Below, in pieces: positions 1-10,435 of a stretch of 64,000 nt of DNA. Position 1 is the stretch's first letter; each line of letters opens with the position of its first letter. This stretch comes from Trichomonas vaginalis G3 (lineage: Eukaryota > Parabasalia > Trichomonadida > Trichomonadidae). The stretch spans positions 6,952,252 through 7,016,251 of the forward strand of contig NC_067207.1 in the NCBI RefSeq assembly GCF_026262505.1. The letters run 5' to 3'. The notes under the pieces are model-generated. The model was not told the DNA's origin. It searched no databases and was given only the letters and a program-made list of their open reading frames with translations. A program made the position numbers and the translations under genes.

Positions 1-467
1 ATGAATTCTTTCAGTTTAACGTATTGAGAAAGAGGTCTGACAGACCTTGGCTCAATTCTTTCTATCTCGTTTTTCATTATATTGCTAACAGCTGTTTCCA
101 TTGATCTGTAGACGTATTTTATATGGCCACCGAGTTGTTCAACTTCGGTTTTAGTGGCAGCGGAATCGCACTGTTCGACAAATGTGACAAAAGGATTAGC
201 ATTGATGCCATAATTGAAAATATAATCGAGTAAAAAGAGGTCAAACGTTATTATTTCGGCGGCACCCATGATGTTTACGCACTCTGTACCAAGTTTTTTG
301 GATTTTTCTTGGTTTTGATCTATGATTTTTTCCAAATTTTTGAGGCGATTCTGAACTTTTATGATTTCGGCGTAGACTTCATCTGGAGGCGTATAGTCTA
401 CAATTGGAGGAGCTTCCTGGTCAGGTTGACCATAGTTTCGAAGAAAAGTTGATGGCGGATTGCTCAT
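1..467 (-). CDS. RING-finger coiled-coil protein, 5' part only (copy 1)
   Basis: N-terminal 155 residues of the RING protein described at 25716-27575; the rest lies left of the window. Start codon is the ATG at 467, with an initiator-like TCACA a few bases upstream (470-474, minus strand). The sequence is the same as 27109-27575, including the start region, so this is part of the large duplication of the window. Confidence 0.8.
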   Translation of the reverse strand, partial: MSNPPSTFLRNYGQPDQEAPPIVDYTPPDEVYAEIIKVQNRLKNLEKIIDQNQEKSKKLGTECVNIMGAAEIITFDLFLLDYIFNYGINANPFVTFVEQCDSAATKTEVEQLGGHIKYVYRSMETAVSNIMKNEIERIEPRSVRPLSQYVKLKEF

Positions 468-840
468 TTTGTGAAATCAGTATTGTCACTTTTTTAAGAG
501 TCTTTGTTGCAATTACATGAGTAGTTATATTAATTAGCGGCCATCTGGCTATCATTATTAATTCCATCCCAACAACATCCTGAGTGTTTAATAGTTTTTG
601 TTCAAGTTTAGAAATAAAATTGAAAAAATAAATAATATTAATAATATCATGATTTTTTTGAAGACAATAGCTAAGTTTGCTTGTGTAGTACTCATTTTCA
701 TAAGATCATCGGGTTTTAGCATTAATAAATTTGAGATGATATTTAATATTTCAAATATAGTTAAAAATTCTATAGTTATGTAATTCAAATAATAGCTCTT
801 TATATAAATATTTTATTGGTTTTCGATTATTTTACATATT
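468..840. other. Host intergenic, no gene seen
   Basis: AT-rich spacer between two minus-strand genes. It can be read open in both directions at about 588-788, but both readings are low-complexity (Ile/Leu/Asn/Phe), mirror each other and have no recognisable domain. I see no RNA gene or repeat. Repeated at 27576-27948. Confidence 0.6.
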
Positions 841-1569
841 TCATTCCTCTTTTTTATCTTCTGTCTTTTCTTCCTTAGTTTCTTCTTTTGCTGGTTCCTC
901 AGTTGCTAGTTTAGTCTCAGCTGGTGTTGCATCCTTTGGTGTCTCGGCTGGTTTGTTACGAACGATTAAATCACGAATTGGTAAGAATTCTGGTTTGAGA
1001 TCCAGATGTTTATGATCAAGTCCATAAGAATCACGCTTGCTTCTGAGGATTCCTTCCTTAACTAACTGCTTAACAGTAGATTTAAGGAGATTTTTGAATT
1101 TTTTATTATCTCCATCTTTGAAATAGTCGTAGAAGTATGCGAGAATTGCATTCATGCTAACTAATGGTGCATCTTCTTGCATTCTTGCACCAATTGCTTC
1201 AATAACGATCTCTCTATAGGTTAAACCTGATTCTTCGTCACGAGTAAGTGTTTTATCAGCAAGTTCTTTCTCTTTTGCAAGTTTTCTTTCTGCTGCTTCC
1301 TTTTCAGCTTGAGCAATCATCTCTTCTTGTTCTTTTCTGCGTTTTTCTTCTTCCATTTCTTTGAGATGTTGTTTCATCTTTGCTTCGTATTCAATGAGGA
1401 ACTTGTTTCTAACGTACGGTTCTTTAACACGATTTGCTGCTTCTTCCATCCTTTGTTTCTTTGTTTTACGATTTAATTTCTTTCTTTCTGCCTTTGTTAA
1501 CTTCTTTTCTTCTGGTTGCTTGTTTTCTTCTGTTGTAGTTTCGACTTTTTCAGCAACTTCTGTGCTCAT
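841..1569 (-). CDS. Basic coiled-coil protein with H1/H15-like winged helix (copy 1)
   Basis: First-copy counterpart of 27949-28677, where the annotation is given; 242 residues, whole. Lies between the RING gene and the Polinton left end. Confidence 0.8.
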   Translation of the reverse strand: MSTEVAEKVETTTEENKQPEEKKLTKAERKKLNRKTKKQRMEEAANRVKEPYVRNKFLIEYEAKMKQHLKEMEEEKRRKEQEEMIAQAEKEAAERKLAKEKELADKTLTRDEESGLTYREIVIEAIGARMQEDAPLVSMNAILAYFYDYFKDGDNKKFKNLLKSTVKQLVKEGILRSKRDSYGLDHKHLDLKPEFLPIRDLIVRNKPAETPKDATPAETKLATEEPAKEETKEEKTEDKKEE

Positions 1570-1879
1570 TTTTTAAAAATTTTGTGTTTTTTACTTGGAG
1601 ACATTTTTGGCACTTTTCAAATCAGTAAATGATGAAAAGATATCGATTTTTACTAGAATAAATGGATTACATTTTATTTGTTGTTACATAATTTAATTCC
1701 AAATTTCTTTTTCATATGTAATTTCTTACAAGACGTTCAATCATTTGCCTATCACCTTTATCTGATGCGCCTTTGAAGAGATGTTTGTCCAAATATATTG
1801 TTATTGTGTCATTTCATAGTTATGAACTTAATTTAACATTAATCAAATTGTGGAAATGGTTTTACACATGTATAACATA
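1570..1879. other. Host spacer up to the Polinton insertion site
   Basis: AT-rich non-coding DNA upstream of the H15-like gene. It ends in ACATA (1875-1879), the same five bases that follow the right end of the second Polinton copy (54302-54306), so this looks like the left half of a short target-site duplication. No gene seen. Confidence 0.6.
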
Positions 1880-1941
1880 AAAAAAAAAAAAAAAAAAAGG
1901 TAGTGGGGCTTCCAGGCACTTCGTGCCTTCTAGCCCTGAAG
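1880..1941 (+). repeat. Polinton left terminal inverted repeat (copy 1)
   Basis: A 19-base A-run followed by 43 bases that are repeated inverted at 54234-54276 with a few mismatches. Contains a small hairpin, AGGCAC-TTC-GTGCCT. Confidence 0.9.
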
Positions 1942-1952
1942 ATGTTTAGTAT

Positions 1953-2025
1953 AAATGAAGTTTTGAGGACATACATGACTGTGAGTTTTATTTACGACAA
2001 GATAGAATATGAGAGAGGTCCTATA
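1953..2025 (+). pseudogene. Stray methyltransferase C-terminal fragment near the left end (copy 1)
   Basis: About 70 bases strongly resembling 2930-2998, the C-terminal part of the adenine methyltransferase region. A fossil fragment just inside the terminal repeat; counterpart at 29061-29133. Confidence 0.7.
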
Positions 2026-2103
2026 AACCGGACAAGTAAGGGTCATATAAACATCTGTCATTTTACTCAGAATTTTACTCAGAATTCAATAAAAATATAT
2101 TTT

Positions 2104-2152
2104 AGGGTAGAAGGTTAGATATAACCTCTTTTCTAACCTCTTTTCTACCCTC
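2104..2152. repeat. GGTTAGA/TCTAACC repeat cluster near left end (copy 1)
   Basis: Inverted GGTTA-gata-TAACC followed by direct repeats of the 12-mer AACCTCTTTTCT. Same architecture as the clusters around 14279 and 15377, with slightly different bases. Counterpart 29212-29260. Confidence 0.7.
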
Positions 2153-2235
2153 TTGAATTTGTCAAGATTTCTTCGTAAATGTTTTGTCACTTTTCTGTCA
2201 CTTTTCAGGAAAAAAACATTTTTATTGTATATAAA

Positions 2236-3052
2236 ATGAATTTTACAAAACCACCGTTACCCTTCTTTGGAAATAAGAGTAGATGTAAAGATATTCTATT
2301 GAGAGAACTTAAGAAACTACCGAATGGTCTAACATTTGTAGATTTGTTCGGTGGAAGTTTCTATATATCCCATTGTGCCATACTGTATTTCCTGACTCAA
2401 AGATTATATGCAATGACTTCGACAACTATATGGACCGTCTCAAACATATTCCAGACACAAACAATATATTGAAAGCGTTAAAAAAAAGATACCTATAGGT
2501 AAGATGGAACGTATACCATTAGATAAGAAAAATATTGTGAGAGAGGTTTTGAAAAAAGCAGAATATATAGACTGGGATAGTATATCTGCTAGACTATTAT
2601 ATAGTGGTGCTATAAGAGTTCATGACATTGAAACACTTATGTCAAAAGTTTTATATCTTAACTATACAAATGTTTTCAAAGAGGACATAGAAAAATATAT
2701 TGAGGGTATAGAGTTTGTGAGATGTCATTGGACAGAGTTGTATGAAAAATATAAAGACAAGGAAAATGTTTTCTTTATAGTGGACCCACCGTTCTATAAC
2801 ACATGGGATTTTCAATACCAAGTAGACTGGACTTTGAGAGACTCTTTAGAAACTTTAGACGTTTTACATAACCATCCATGCTTTTACTTTACATCCGATA
2901 AAAGTGGTTTGGAAAGTGTCATGAGATGGTTAGAGGACATACATGACTATGAGTTTAGATACGATAAGATAGAATATGAGAGAGGTCCTATAAACTGGAG
3001 AAAGTGTCATAACAAAGAAATTTTACTAGTAAGTAAATGTGGTTTGAAATAG
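2236..3052 (+). pseudogene. Polinton DNA adenine methyltransferase region, broken (copy 1)
   Basis: Counterpart of 29344-30160, where motifs are described. Preceded by the element's T-run/TATAAAATG start motif. Confidence 0.75.
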
Positions 3053-3168
3053 GACTACTTGTTTTAGGTTTTTTCCATTGTGTCATTTACTTATTTGACG
3101 TGGCAGAAAGATATAGAGAATATGAAGATGAACCAATGCCTGCAAATGTTCAGTATATGTACTCGTAA
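3037..3168 (+). CDS. Small Polinton membrane protein, 43 aa (copy 1)
   Basis: Counterpart of 30145-30276. One N-terminal hydrophobic helix then a charged tail; starts inside the end of the methyltransferase region. Confidence 0.5.
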   Translation: MWFEIGLLVLGFFHCVIYLFDVAERYREYEDEPMPANVQYMYS

Positions 3169-3191
3169 GAGATATTTTTATCTAATATTAA

Positions 3192-3554
3192 ATGGACGCA
3201 CAGAACTTAGCGAATGCACAGCAACCTGGACAACCAAACCCAGAGAATATTCCAAATGAAGTTAGAATACAAACTGCAATGGCAAACTATGGTCAAGTGC
3301 CAACAGATGTACAAATGCAAACTGCCATGTCAAATGACGCTGCGTTAGGTTTGCCACCATGGTATGCAAATATGAGATGGAAAGAGTTTTATACAAACCC
3401 TGAAGTGGGATATAAACAACTTTATGCAGATGACGCGAACACAGGAGTTGACCCAGAATATGTTTTCTACCAGAGGAGAAACAGAATGTATGAGCTCCAG
3501 TTAAAGAATGCTATGGAACTCAACAGGAAACGTAAGAGACTAGGCGGACATTAG
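3192..3554 (+). CDS. Polinton protein of unknown function, 120 aa (copy 1)
   Basis: Counterpart of 30300-30662; looks whole. Confidence 0.7.
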   Translation: MDAQNLANAQQPGQPNPENIPNEVRIQTAMANYGQVPTDVQMQTAMSNDAALGLPPWYANMRWKEFYTNPEVGYKQLYADDANTGVDPEYVFYQRRNRMYELQLKNAMELNRKRKRLGGH

Positions 3555-3572
3555 ATTTTTACATATAGTAAA

Positions 3573-3815
3573 ATGGGTTTCTTTGGAAGAATAGGAAACT
3601 TCTTTCGAAATGTTGGAAGAGGTATATGGAATGGAATAAAATCTGTCGGAAAAGGAATTTGGAACGGAGTCAAAAATATTGGTAAAAGAGTAGGTCAGTT
3701 TGTTGGTATTATACCTAAAGACCCTGAACCAGAAGAACAAGCTCCTGTTATACAACAGCCTGAACCTGCACCACAGTCTAGTTGGCAACCAAATCCAACA
3801 CCTCAACCGTATTAA
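3573..3815 (+). CDS. Polinton small amphipathic protein, 80 aa (copy 1)
   Basis: Counterpart of 30681-30923; looks whole. Confidence 0.7.
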   Translation: MGFFGRIGNFFRNVGRGIWNGIKSVGKGIWNGVKNIGKRVGQFVGIIPKDPEPEEQAPVIQQPEPAPQSSWQPNPTPQPY

Positions 3816-3819
3816 AAAA

Positions 3820-4668
3820 TTATATTTTTATCGTTCGATAGTAGTTGTATATGAAACTAAGTTCTAAGTAAAACGCATGGTATAATGGAATTATTCTTTT
3901 TCTTCCATCTGTAGTAAACCATACTTGAAAGTCTGAAATACTTCCACTTGGTGGTTCGTATAACTTTGTAGGTTTTTCGTAAAAGTCATTTGCCAAGCAT
4001 AAGAAAGAGTTTTGGGCGCCAGAAAATGAAGCATGAACAATAATAGCAGCTGGGTCGAAAACATCTTTAAATAAATATGGTTCATCTCTTGCATATCGAC
4101 TGTAAATATTTGCTAAAGGAAGTTCGACTTTCTGATTTAACATTCTTTGCAAATAATACCATGACATTGCAGTGAATTCTGTATATATTTGTTCGTCTTT
4201 CTTTGGATTGTCTTCGTAGATTTGAAATGACACTTGTGAATTTTGTTTGTCATATACAATTCTCACATAAAGTGTGCTCTCGGTATTTGCATATTCATCA
4301 GCATATTTTGCATAACATGAATTTATTTTATCTTCTATATTTTTTAACGCAGTCTGTAGAGAAGATGAAAGGTCAACTTGTATTAGCTCAATTTCTTCCC
4401 ACATTTTTCGTTTCCCTTCAGATATATAATCTATATGAAACCTTACAATAAATGGAAAACTTTTATCTTCTACAGACACAAACTTCATTCTACGAAAGCC
4501 AATAGCTTTTGTGACAGATGGGTCTCTTAGCCATCTAAGTGGGTAGTCAAAACGATAGCCTTCATGCTTTACGGTCTCTGTCTCAAACTTTTGACCGACA
4601 TTCGTAAAAAGTTCATCTAATGGTTTAGTTGTAGCAACTCTTGAATTTTCTTTTTCTATTGGAAGCAT
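3820..4668 (-). CDS. Polinton protein, 282 aa, unknown (copy 1)
   Basis: Counterpart of 30928-31776; looks whole. Confidence 0.75.
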   Translation of the reverse strand: MLPIEKENSRVATTKPLDELFTNVGQKFETETVKHEGYRFDYPLRWLRDPSVTKAIGFRRMKFVSVEDKSFPFIVRFHIDYISEGKRKMWEEIELIQVDLSSSLQTALKNIEDKINSCYAKYADEYANTESTLYVRIVYDKQNSQVSFQIYEDNPKKDEQIYTEFTAMSWYYLQRMLNQKVELPLANIYSRYARDEPYLFKDVFDPAAIIVHASFSGAQNSFLCLANDFYEKPTKLYEPPSGSISDFQVWFTTDGRKRIIPLYHAFYLELSFIYNYYRTIKI

Positions 4669-4686
4669 ATTTTATCTAGAATAAAA
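4669..4686. promoter_or_regulatory. Compact divergent start region (copy 1)
   Basis: Only 18 bases separate two divergent start codons. ATTTTATCTAGAATAAAAAT reads as the same T-run/TAAA-ATG motif on both strands. Counterpart 31777-31794. Confidence 0.6.
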
Positions 4687-5973
4687 ATGTCGAAAGAAAC
4701 AGCGTCTATGAGAGAAATACAACACAACCGACAACTCATTATGCAAGCTCTAAATAAGAACACAACAAACTTTTCAAACTATTCTAAGATATCTGAGTCA
4801 TTGAAAGAAGGAAACTTAAAACTGACGATAAACCCAATGACAGACGAGTTTCTGTTTCAAGACAGTAAGAACCATACTGTTTGTATAAATCCAACAAAAA
4901 GAACTTTAAACGAGAAACCTATAGATGAACTTCTTTTGAAGGCAGATATTGACAACAAAGCTGACAAAGAGTATGTCATTGAAAAAGTTCAAGAAGAACA
5001 TGACAGAGCAGATGCAACATATGCAACGAAAGAACATACTCATCCTGAACTAGCAGATAAAACATATGTTGACAATAAAATGTCAAGTGAAGTGACAAGA
5101 GCTGACAAAGAATATTCTAAAAAGACTCATACACATACCATTGCAAATATTACAAACTTACAAGAAACCTTAAACAGGAAAAGTGACGTTGGACATACAC
5201 ACGATTTCTTCGCAACTGTTGGTATAGAAAATATTGCAGGAACGGTTGAAGAACCTGATGGAACTGGTGGGGATGTATTAAATTGGAAACCTCCTAACTT
5301 TCCACAAGGTTTAACATCGGAGGATGACATAACAACGATGAAAGACATTAAATGTAGAAATGTCTATGTCATGGAGGATGAAAACAAAGTTAAATTCACT
5401 GCTCAAGATTTATATGATAAAAAAGCTGACAAAACATATGTTAACGATGAGTTAGATAAAAAAGCTGACAAAACATATGTTAACGATGAGTTAGATAAAA
5501 AAGCTGACAAAACAGAGCTTCAAACGTTAAAGACAGAAATACTTCAAACACTATATCCTATAGGCTCTATTTATACGTCAATGAACTCTACCAGACCAGA
5601 AGTAGTACTTGGTTTTGGAACTTGGACTCAAATAGTCGACAGGTTTTTGTATTGTGCAAACTCTTCAAAGGAAACAGGTGGAAGTAAAACGATTTCAGGT
5701 GCAAATTTACCTGCGCACAGTCACTACATAAATTTAAGTACATCTGAAGCAGGTTTGCATAGTCATAGATTTTGGGATTGGTCAGGAATGACAAAAGGTA
5801 AAGGATATGATGTTAAAGAGGACGTTAAGTTTGCTATAAATTGTTACTGGAGTAACACTGAGGTAGGAGGAAGCCATACACATCGCGTTTCAGGGTATAC
5901 GCAAACAACGGGACAGAGTAAAGACTACATGCCACCTTACATGACAGTTTACGCATGGTATAGAAATGCTTAG
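4687..5973 (+). CDS. Phage-type tail-fibre/collar protein of the Polinton (copy 1)
   Basis: Counterpart of 31795-33081, where domains are described; 428 residues, looks whole. Confidence 0.85.
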   Translation: MSKETASMREIQHNRQLIMQALNKNTTNFSNYSKISESLKEGNLKLTINPMTDEFLFQDSKNHTVCINPTKRTLNEKPIDELLLKADIDNKADKEYVIEKVQEEHDRADATYATKEHTHPELADKTYVDNKMSSEVTRADKEYSKKTHTHTIANITNLQETLNRKSDVGHTHDFFATVGIENIAGTVEEPDGTGGDVLNWKPPNFPQGLTSEDDITTMKDIKCRNVYVMEDENKVKFTAQDLYDKKADKTYVNDELDKKADKTYVNDELDKKADKTELQTLKTEILQTLYPIGSIYTSMNSTRPEVVLGFGTWTQIVDRFLYCANSSKETGGSKTISGANLPAHSHYINLSTSEAGLHSHRFWDWSGMTKGKGYDVKEDVKFAINCYWSNTEVGGSHTHRVSGYTQTTGQSKDYMPPYMTVYAWYRNA

Positions 5974-6377
5974 TCGTCATTTTCAACTTCTTTAGCATAT
6001 TCGTCAGGAGTTGTCTTATATTTGTTAGGAACTGTCTTTGAAAGTATACCACCTTGAACTTTGACAAGTTTGAAACGAGGTCTGACAATAGTAGTTTTAT
6101 CTTCTGCTTGCAGTGTGTACATTTTGCCATGTTTGCCTAAAACTTCATAATATTCTCTTGTATACTTTCTTCTATTTTTACGAACACGAATGCGAGTACC
6201 TGTCGAGTTCCCATTGTTGTCATAGTCAATAGTATTTTCATATGGGTCGCGTTTAGGTATTTCTATTTTTACTTTGTCACCTTTCTTAAGTTTGAAGCCT
6301 GGCATTCTTTCTTGTTTGTCTCTTTTGACTAAACTATTAAATATATAGTCTTTCTCTAAGTCGGGGTTGTTTTTCAT
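5970..6377 (-). CDS. Polinton integrase C-terminal-domain-like ORF (copy 1)
   Basis: Counterpart of 33078-33485. Confidence 0.6.
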   Translation of the reverse strand: MKNNPDLEKDYIFNSLVKRDKQERMPGFKLKKGDKVKIEIPKRDPYENTIDYDNNGNSTGTRIRVRKNRRKYTREYYEVLGKHGKMYTLQAEDKTTIVRPRFKLVKVQGGILSKTVPNKYKTTPDEYAKEVENDD

Positions 6378-6928
6378 TTCTTCGGGGAGTGGTTTCCCAA
6401 ACCTTTTTGTTTACGGCTATTGTAAATATTTAAAACTTGTCTCATCTTTGCCATGGAGAAGTGTCTATATTTGTCGTCATATGACATTTCATCTACCTCA
6501 CCACCTTGTGGTTGATTTAAGTCTCTTAAGATTTTTATACAACTGTCAATGACACCAAGAGCAGAATGGTTTTGGTCGACAATGAAATATTGGTTTACAT
6601 TTTTTGAACGCAGATAGTTTTTAATATCGTCTGATTTGAAAGAACGTTCACAGTCAGATGTCAGTTTTGTTGGATGGTATTTGTCAACAAATATTGTCAA
6701 AGCAGTTTTCACATCTAAAATATTTTTGGACTGTAATGGTATGGCTTCACAGTATCTTGTGTTTTGACCGACAAATATTAGCCAGTATGGTGGTCCATCT
6801 TCTCTATACCTCGGAATGTTTTCCAAGATATCCATAAACCAAGCATTTGGTGTTGAACTAAAGATTTTTATCATGAGTGCTTTCTTTGTTGCCTTAGAAA
6901 CATAGGGGTCCTTGTTTGGATTCGTCAT
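6374..6928 (-). CDS. INT: Polinton integrase catalytic-core ORF (copy 1)
   Basis: Counterpart of 33482-34036. Confidence 0.75.
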   Translation of the reverse strand: MTNPNKDPYVSKATKKALMIKIFSSTPNAWFMDILENIPRYREDGPPYWLIFVGQNTRYCEAIPLQSKNILDVKTALTIFVDKYHPTKLTSDCERSFKSDDIKNYLRSKNVNQYFIVDQNHSALGVIDSCIKILRDLNQPQGGEVDEMSYDDKYRHFSMAKMRQVLNIYNSRKQKGLGNHSPKK

Positions 6929-6945
6929 TTTTTACCCTATAAGAA

Positions 6946-7347
6946 ATGGGTTTATTTGGCGCATTAGCAGGAGTTGCATCCAGATTTTTGCCCGCAGTGG
7001 GAACAATAGCCAGAGGTGCATTTGGAATTGGAAGGAAGATTTTGAGTACATTAGGTATACTTAAAGAGAAAGCACAACCTATTATACAAACTGTACAGAA
7101 AGGTTGGGATGTAGCACGAGATGCAGCAAATCTTATTCCAAATCCTGAAACAAGAGGAAAAGTTCAAGGATGGATGGACAATGTAGGAAGACAAGCAGGA
7201 AACTACTATAACAAAGCAAATGACTACTATAACCAAGCAGGGCACTACATGGACCAAGGTGAAAGATTCTTTAACAGAGGATATAACCATGCACAACAGT
7301 GGGTAAACAACAACCAACCGCAACCGCCTCAAACGTGGGGAATGTAA
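6946..7347 (+). CDS. Polinton amphipathic protein, 133 aa (copy 1)
   Basis: Counterpart of 34054-34455; looks whole. Confidence 0.7.
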   Translation: MGLFGALAGVASRFLPAVGTIARGAFGIGRKILSTLGILKEKAQPIIQTVQKGWDVARDAANLIPNPETRGKVQGWMDNVGRQAGNYYNKANDYYNQAGHYMDQGERFFNRGYNHAQQWVNNNQPQPPQTWGM

Positions 7348-7366
7348 ATTTTTTTACTGAGATGAA

Positions 7367-7522
7367 ATGAACAATACAGCATTGAGACAAATGGGCTCAA
7401 GATGGATTTGTCGGCTTCCAGCAGTTACACAACCACGTGTTTGTCAAGTTCTTCCTATACCTCAAGAAGTTTTAGACCGACTTAAAAAACCTAAACAACC
7501 AGTTGAAAACAAACCAAACTAA
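7367..7522 (+). CDS. Small Polinton protein, 51 aa (copy 1)
   Basis: Counterpart of 34475-34630. Preceded by TTTTTTACTGAGATGAAATG, the same leader as the next gene. Confidence 0.55.
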   Translation: MNNTALRQMGSRWICRLPAVTQPRVCQVLPIPQEVLDRLKKPKQPVENKPN

Positions 7523-7541
7523 AATTTTTTACTGAGATGAA

Positions 7542-8108
7542 ATGACCGAAGAAGTTGAAACGGTAGATTTGACACCACAAACAAAAAGTTCAGAACCATT
7601 GTCAAAACCTGTCAAAGAACTTACAGATGAAGAGAAAAATTCAATAATAGAAAGTGCCAGGTCTGGAAATACAAACCCTAACTACAAAGTCACTTTTCAT
7701 AGAAATGGAACGGCTAGTATCTCAAAAAAGAAACAGACTCTCACAAATAAAATATTGAAGTCTGAAGGAGCTTTCGAGACAACAGATGGAAAAGTTTACT
7801 TCACTGACCAACAGTTCATTATAGAACATCTCATTGACTTAGAGTCGAAATATTCTAAACTTTACAACAAACACAAAAAGTTGAAAGGAAAACAAAAACA
7901 AATGGCATATGATATTTATGAAGATGTTGACGACACAACCATACCTGCAAGTGAGGTAAAGTCAGAGGAACCGAAAAGTGACGAAAAACCGATAGAAGAA
8001 GGGAAGCCAAAAACTGAAGATAAACCAAAACCAAAGGTTAGTCAACCTTCATTAGCTGGTATGGGTTGGCGTCAAAGACTTATGGCAGCCGGTGGTTACG
8101 TAAAGTAA
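7542..8108 (+). CDS. Polinton Lys/Glu-rich protein, 188 aa (copy 1)
   Basis: Counterpart of 34650-35216; looks whole. Confidence 0.7.
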   Translation: MTEEVETVDLTPQTKSSEPLSKPVKELTDEEKNSIIESARSGNTNPNYKVTFHRNGTASISKKKQTLTNKILKSEGAFETTDGKVYFTDQQFIIEHLIDLESKYSKLYNKHKKLKGKQKQMAYDIYEDVDDTTIPASEVKSEEPKSDEKPIEEGKPKTEDKPKPKVSQPSLAGMGWRQRLMAAGGYVK

Positions 8109-8138
8109 AGAAAAAAAACATTTTTTTTTTTTATAAAA

Positions 8139-8720
8139 ATGCCCCCATATAGAATGGATAGAAAGTCTGCTAGAATAAAAGCAGAGTTAGAAAGATATGG
8201 TTGGAAAGTTTCGAAGAATTTTAAATATAGGAAGGGAAGACCCATAAAAGTCTATGACAAACTGTCTGGTCTTCGCTATGAAATGGACTTGGAAACAGCG
8301 CGCGCCAATTATCCAAACAGACTAGAGAGGTTAGAAGAAGAACGTCTTATGGACATGCCTTTCGATGTTTCTGAACCTCAAGTTGAAGGACACGACGGCT
8401 TTGCCAGATTCTACTGGAAACACGACGAACAATTGCATCCTTTGAGAAGGAAAAAAGGAAAAGGTGAAGACAAACATGCTCCCATGGAAAGAACAAGATA
8501 TGCATATGAAAAGTACCGTGAAGTTAGAAGTCAAATTACATCTGGTCGAACCTTTACAGTAAACTTTGACGAAGGAAAGAACAAAGAAGGCTTCATGGGA
8601 GTACTTGCTGCCATACAAGACGGAAATAAGAAAGGATACAATCTCAGACTAACCGTAACAGATTTGGACGGTCATATATACTGCACATGGCAATGTCACA
8701 ACAGCTGCAATGCTTCTTGA
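8139..8720 (+). CDS. Polinton ORF before the polymerase, 193 aa (copy 1)
   Basis: Counterpart of 35247-35828. Confidence 0.6.
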   Translation: MPPYRMDRKSARIKAELERYGWKVSKNFKYRKGRPIKVYDKLSGLRYEMDLETARANYPNRLERLEEERLMDMPFDVSEPQVEGHDGFARFYWKHDEQLHPLRRKKGKGEDKHAPMERTRYAYEKYREVRSQITSGRTFTVNFDEGKNKEGFMGVLAAIQDGNKKGYNLRLTVTDLDGHIYCTWQCHNSCNAS

Positions 8721-10290
8721 CGCTTTCAAGACTACAAAGAGAGAACAAATGGTTGACTCCGACTCAGACATTTTGAATGCAATTGAAGGAATTGCAAGTG
8801 TAAAATTTGAATGGTACCAACCTAACCCTCAAGCAGTCAGACAACATGCTGGATACTTCCCGTTCATAAATAAGTCTGACATTGACTTGACAAGGTATGG
8901 AATTTACAATTCAATTGAAACAATTGTCAATGAACCTTGTATTCTTACATGTCTCAGGAACTCTGGTCTTGTTACAGATGAGAAGATGAAGTATCTTGAG
9001 TCATGTGTGAAGACAAGGTACATTCTCAGAGGTCAATTGGCAAAAGTTGCACCGTTGGCAAATGTCAATATCCGAGTCAACATACCTACAGCTAAAGGTT
9101 CTTCACATGACGACTATGTTGTTGACAAAGACTTACCATGGTTGAAGATTGTAATTGTCCACAACCACTTCATGTTGAACGAAAGTCTTACAAACCCATT
9201 GTTCGGAAAAGGCAAGTGCAACATTGTCAGAGCTGTAAACATTCTTTTCGAGAAAGGTTTGTTGGAACCAATTCCAGATGACAAGCTGACAGAAACTTTT
9301 GTACCAAAAGACGAAACAAACTTTTCATTGTTAGCAAGACCAAAAGTTGTTCCAGACAAAGTTCTAGCACAAAAGAAGTACACAGTTCCAAAAGGAGTTG
9401 GATTGTTCGGATACCAACCTGAACCAGAAGAACTTCCAATGAGGTTGCAAGAACTTCAAGATGCTATAAACAAACTTCCATTGAGACATCCAATTGACGT
9501 CAAATTGTATTGGAGAGCATCTGAGTTAGGTCAGAAGGTTTTATATGAAACAGGTTGCTTCGACGATGTTTATGAGATAGCAGGCGAAGTTTCTCAGAAG
9601 ATAAGAGACTCACTTGAATTTCCACGAACTGGACCCATTGGTTGCGACAAGTTCGACTCAGATGAAAAGATATACTATGTCGACCTTAACGCTGCGTACA
9701 TGAGGTTCGTCCAATATATCCCGACTGGAATTCCAAACGAAGACGGTGAGTTCCCAGGAAGGAACTATACAGTTGGAAAAGTCATACAACAACTGTATGA
9801 TATTAGGAAAGCTTCAAACCCCAAACTTGCAATGACACTCAAATTGCTTATGAATTCGACATGGGGATATTCCATTAAGAAACCTCAAAAGATGAAGAGT
9901 AAACACTATGAGAAGGTCGACAACTTTGTTGAAAGGTTCTCCCCTTTTGTTTTGAAATACGAATTTACTCAAGGTCAAGGTGGCTTAGTAACCACAGTAA
10001 AACCTATTGTCGAACATTGGTCTTACCCTCAGTTCGCAAAGGCAGTCCTTGACAACTACAACAAATTCTTCTCCGAAGTTAAATCCAAAGTGAAGGTTTA
10101 CTATGAGAACATCGATGCGCTCATGACGAACGAAGAAGGCTATAACAAACTCATTGAAATGGGAATGGTCGGTGAAAAGATGGGTCAATTCAAATTGGAC
10201 AAAATTTTCACCGAAGTTCATGTCCTCTCCAAGCGTAAGTACTGGGGCATACTTGAAGACGGCACAGAAATAAAACATTGCATGAAATAA
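8710..10290 (+). CDS. POLB: Polinton family B DNA polymerase region (copy 1)
   Basis: Counterpart of 35818-37398, where motifs are described. Confidence 0.85.
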   Translation: MLLDAFKTTKREQMVDSDSDILNAIEGIASVKFEWYQPNPQAVRQHAGYFPFINKSDIDLTRYGIYNSIETIVNEPCILTCLRNSGLVTDEKMKYLESCVKTRYILRGQLAKVAPLANVNIRVNIPTAKGSSHDDYVVDKDLPWLKIVIVHNHFMLNESLTNPLFGKGKCNIVRAVNILFEKGLLEPIPDDKLTETFVPKDETNFSLLARPKVVPDKVLAQKKYTVPKGVGLFGYQPEPEELPMRLQELQDAINKLPLRHPIDVKLYWRASELGQKVLYETGCFDDVYEIAGEVSQKIRDSLEFPRTGPIGCDKFDSDEKIYYVDLNAAYMRFVQYIPTGIPNEDGEFPGRNYTVGKVIQQLYDIRKASNPKLAMTLKLLMNSTWGYSIKKPQKMKSKHYEKVDNFVERFSPFVLKYEFTQGQGGLVTTVKPIVEHWSYPQFAKAVLDNYNKFFSEVKSKVKVYYENIDALMTNEEGYNKLIEMGMVGEKMGQFKLDKIFTEVHVLSKRKYWGILEDGTEIKHCMK

Positions 10291-10297
10291 AAAATTT

Positions 10298-10405
10298 TTA
10301 TTCGAATTTGAATCGGACAGGTCGAGTTACACCATTCTTGGTCTCAAACTCATATATAACCTGTTTGTCTGTATTTTCGTCGACTATGGCACGAGACACG
10401 AACAT
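10298..10405 (-). CDS. Very small ORF convergent with the polymerase, 35 aa (copy 1)
   Basis: Counterpart of 37406-37513. Only eight bases separate its stop from the polymerase stop. Confidence 0.3.
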   Translation of the reverse strand: MFVSRAIVDENTDKQVIYEFETKNGVTRPVRFKFE

Positions 10406-10435
10406 TGACCAAACGGACAAAAAGTGTCATTTCGG

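Noticed and set aside
588-788. Two mirror-image short frames in the host spacer (again at 27696-27896)
   Set aside because: Low-complexity, overlapping on opposite strands, no domain.
4687-5973. Integrated prophage or bacterial contamination, because of the fibre gene
   Set aside because: The gene is embedded in a Polinton with matching start motif, AT-rich base use and neighbours, and is present in both copies.
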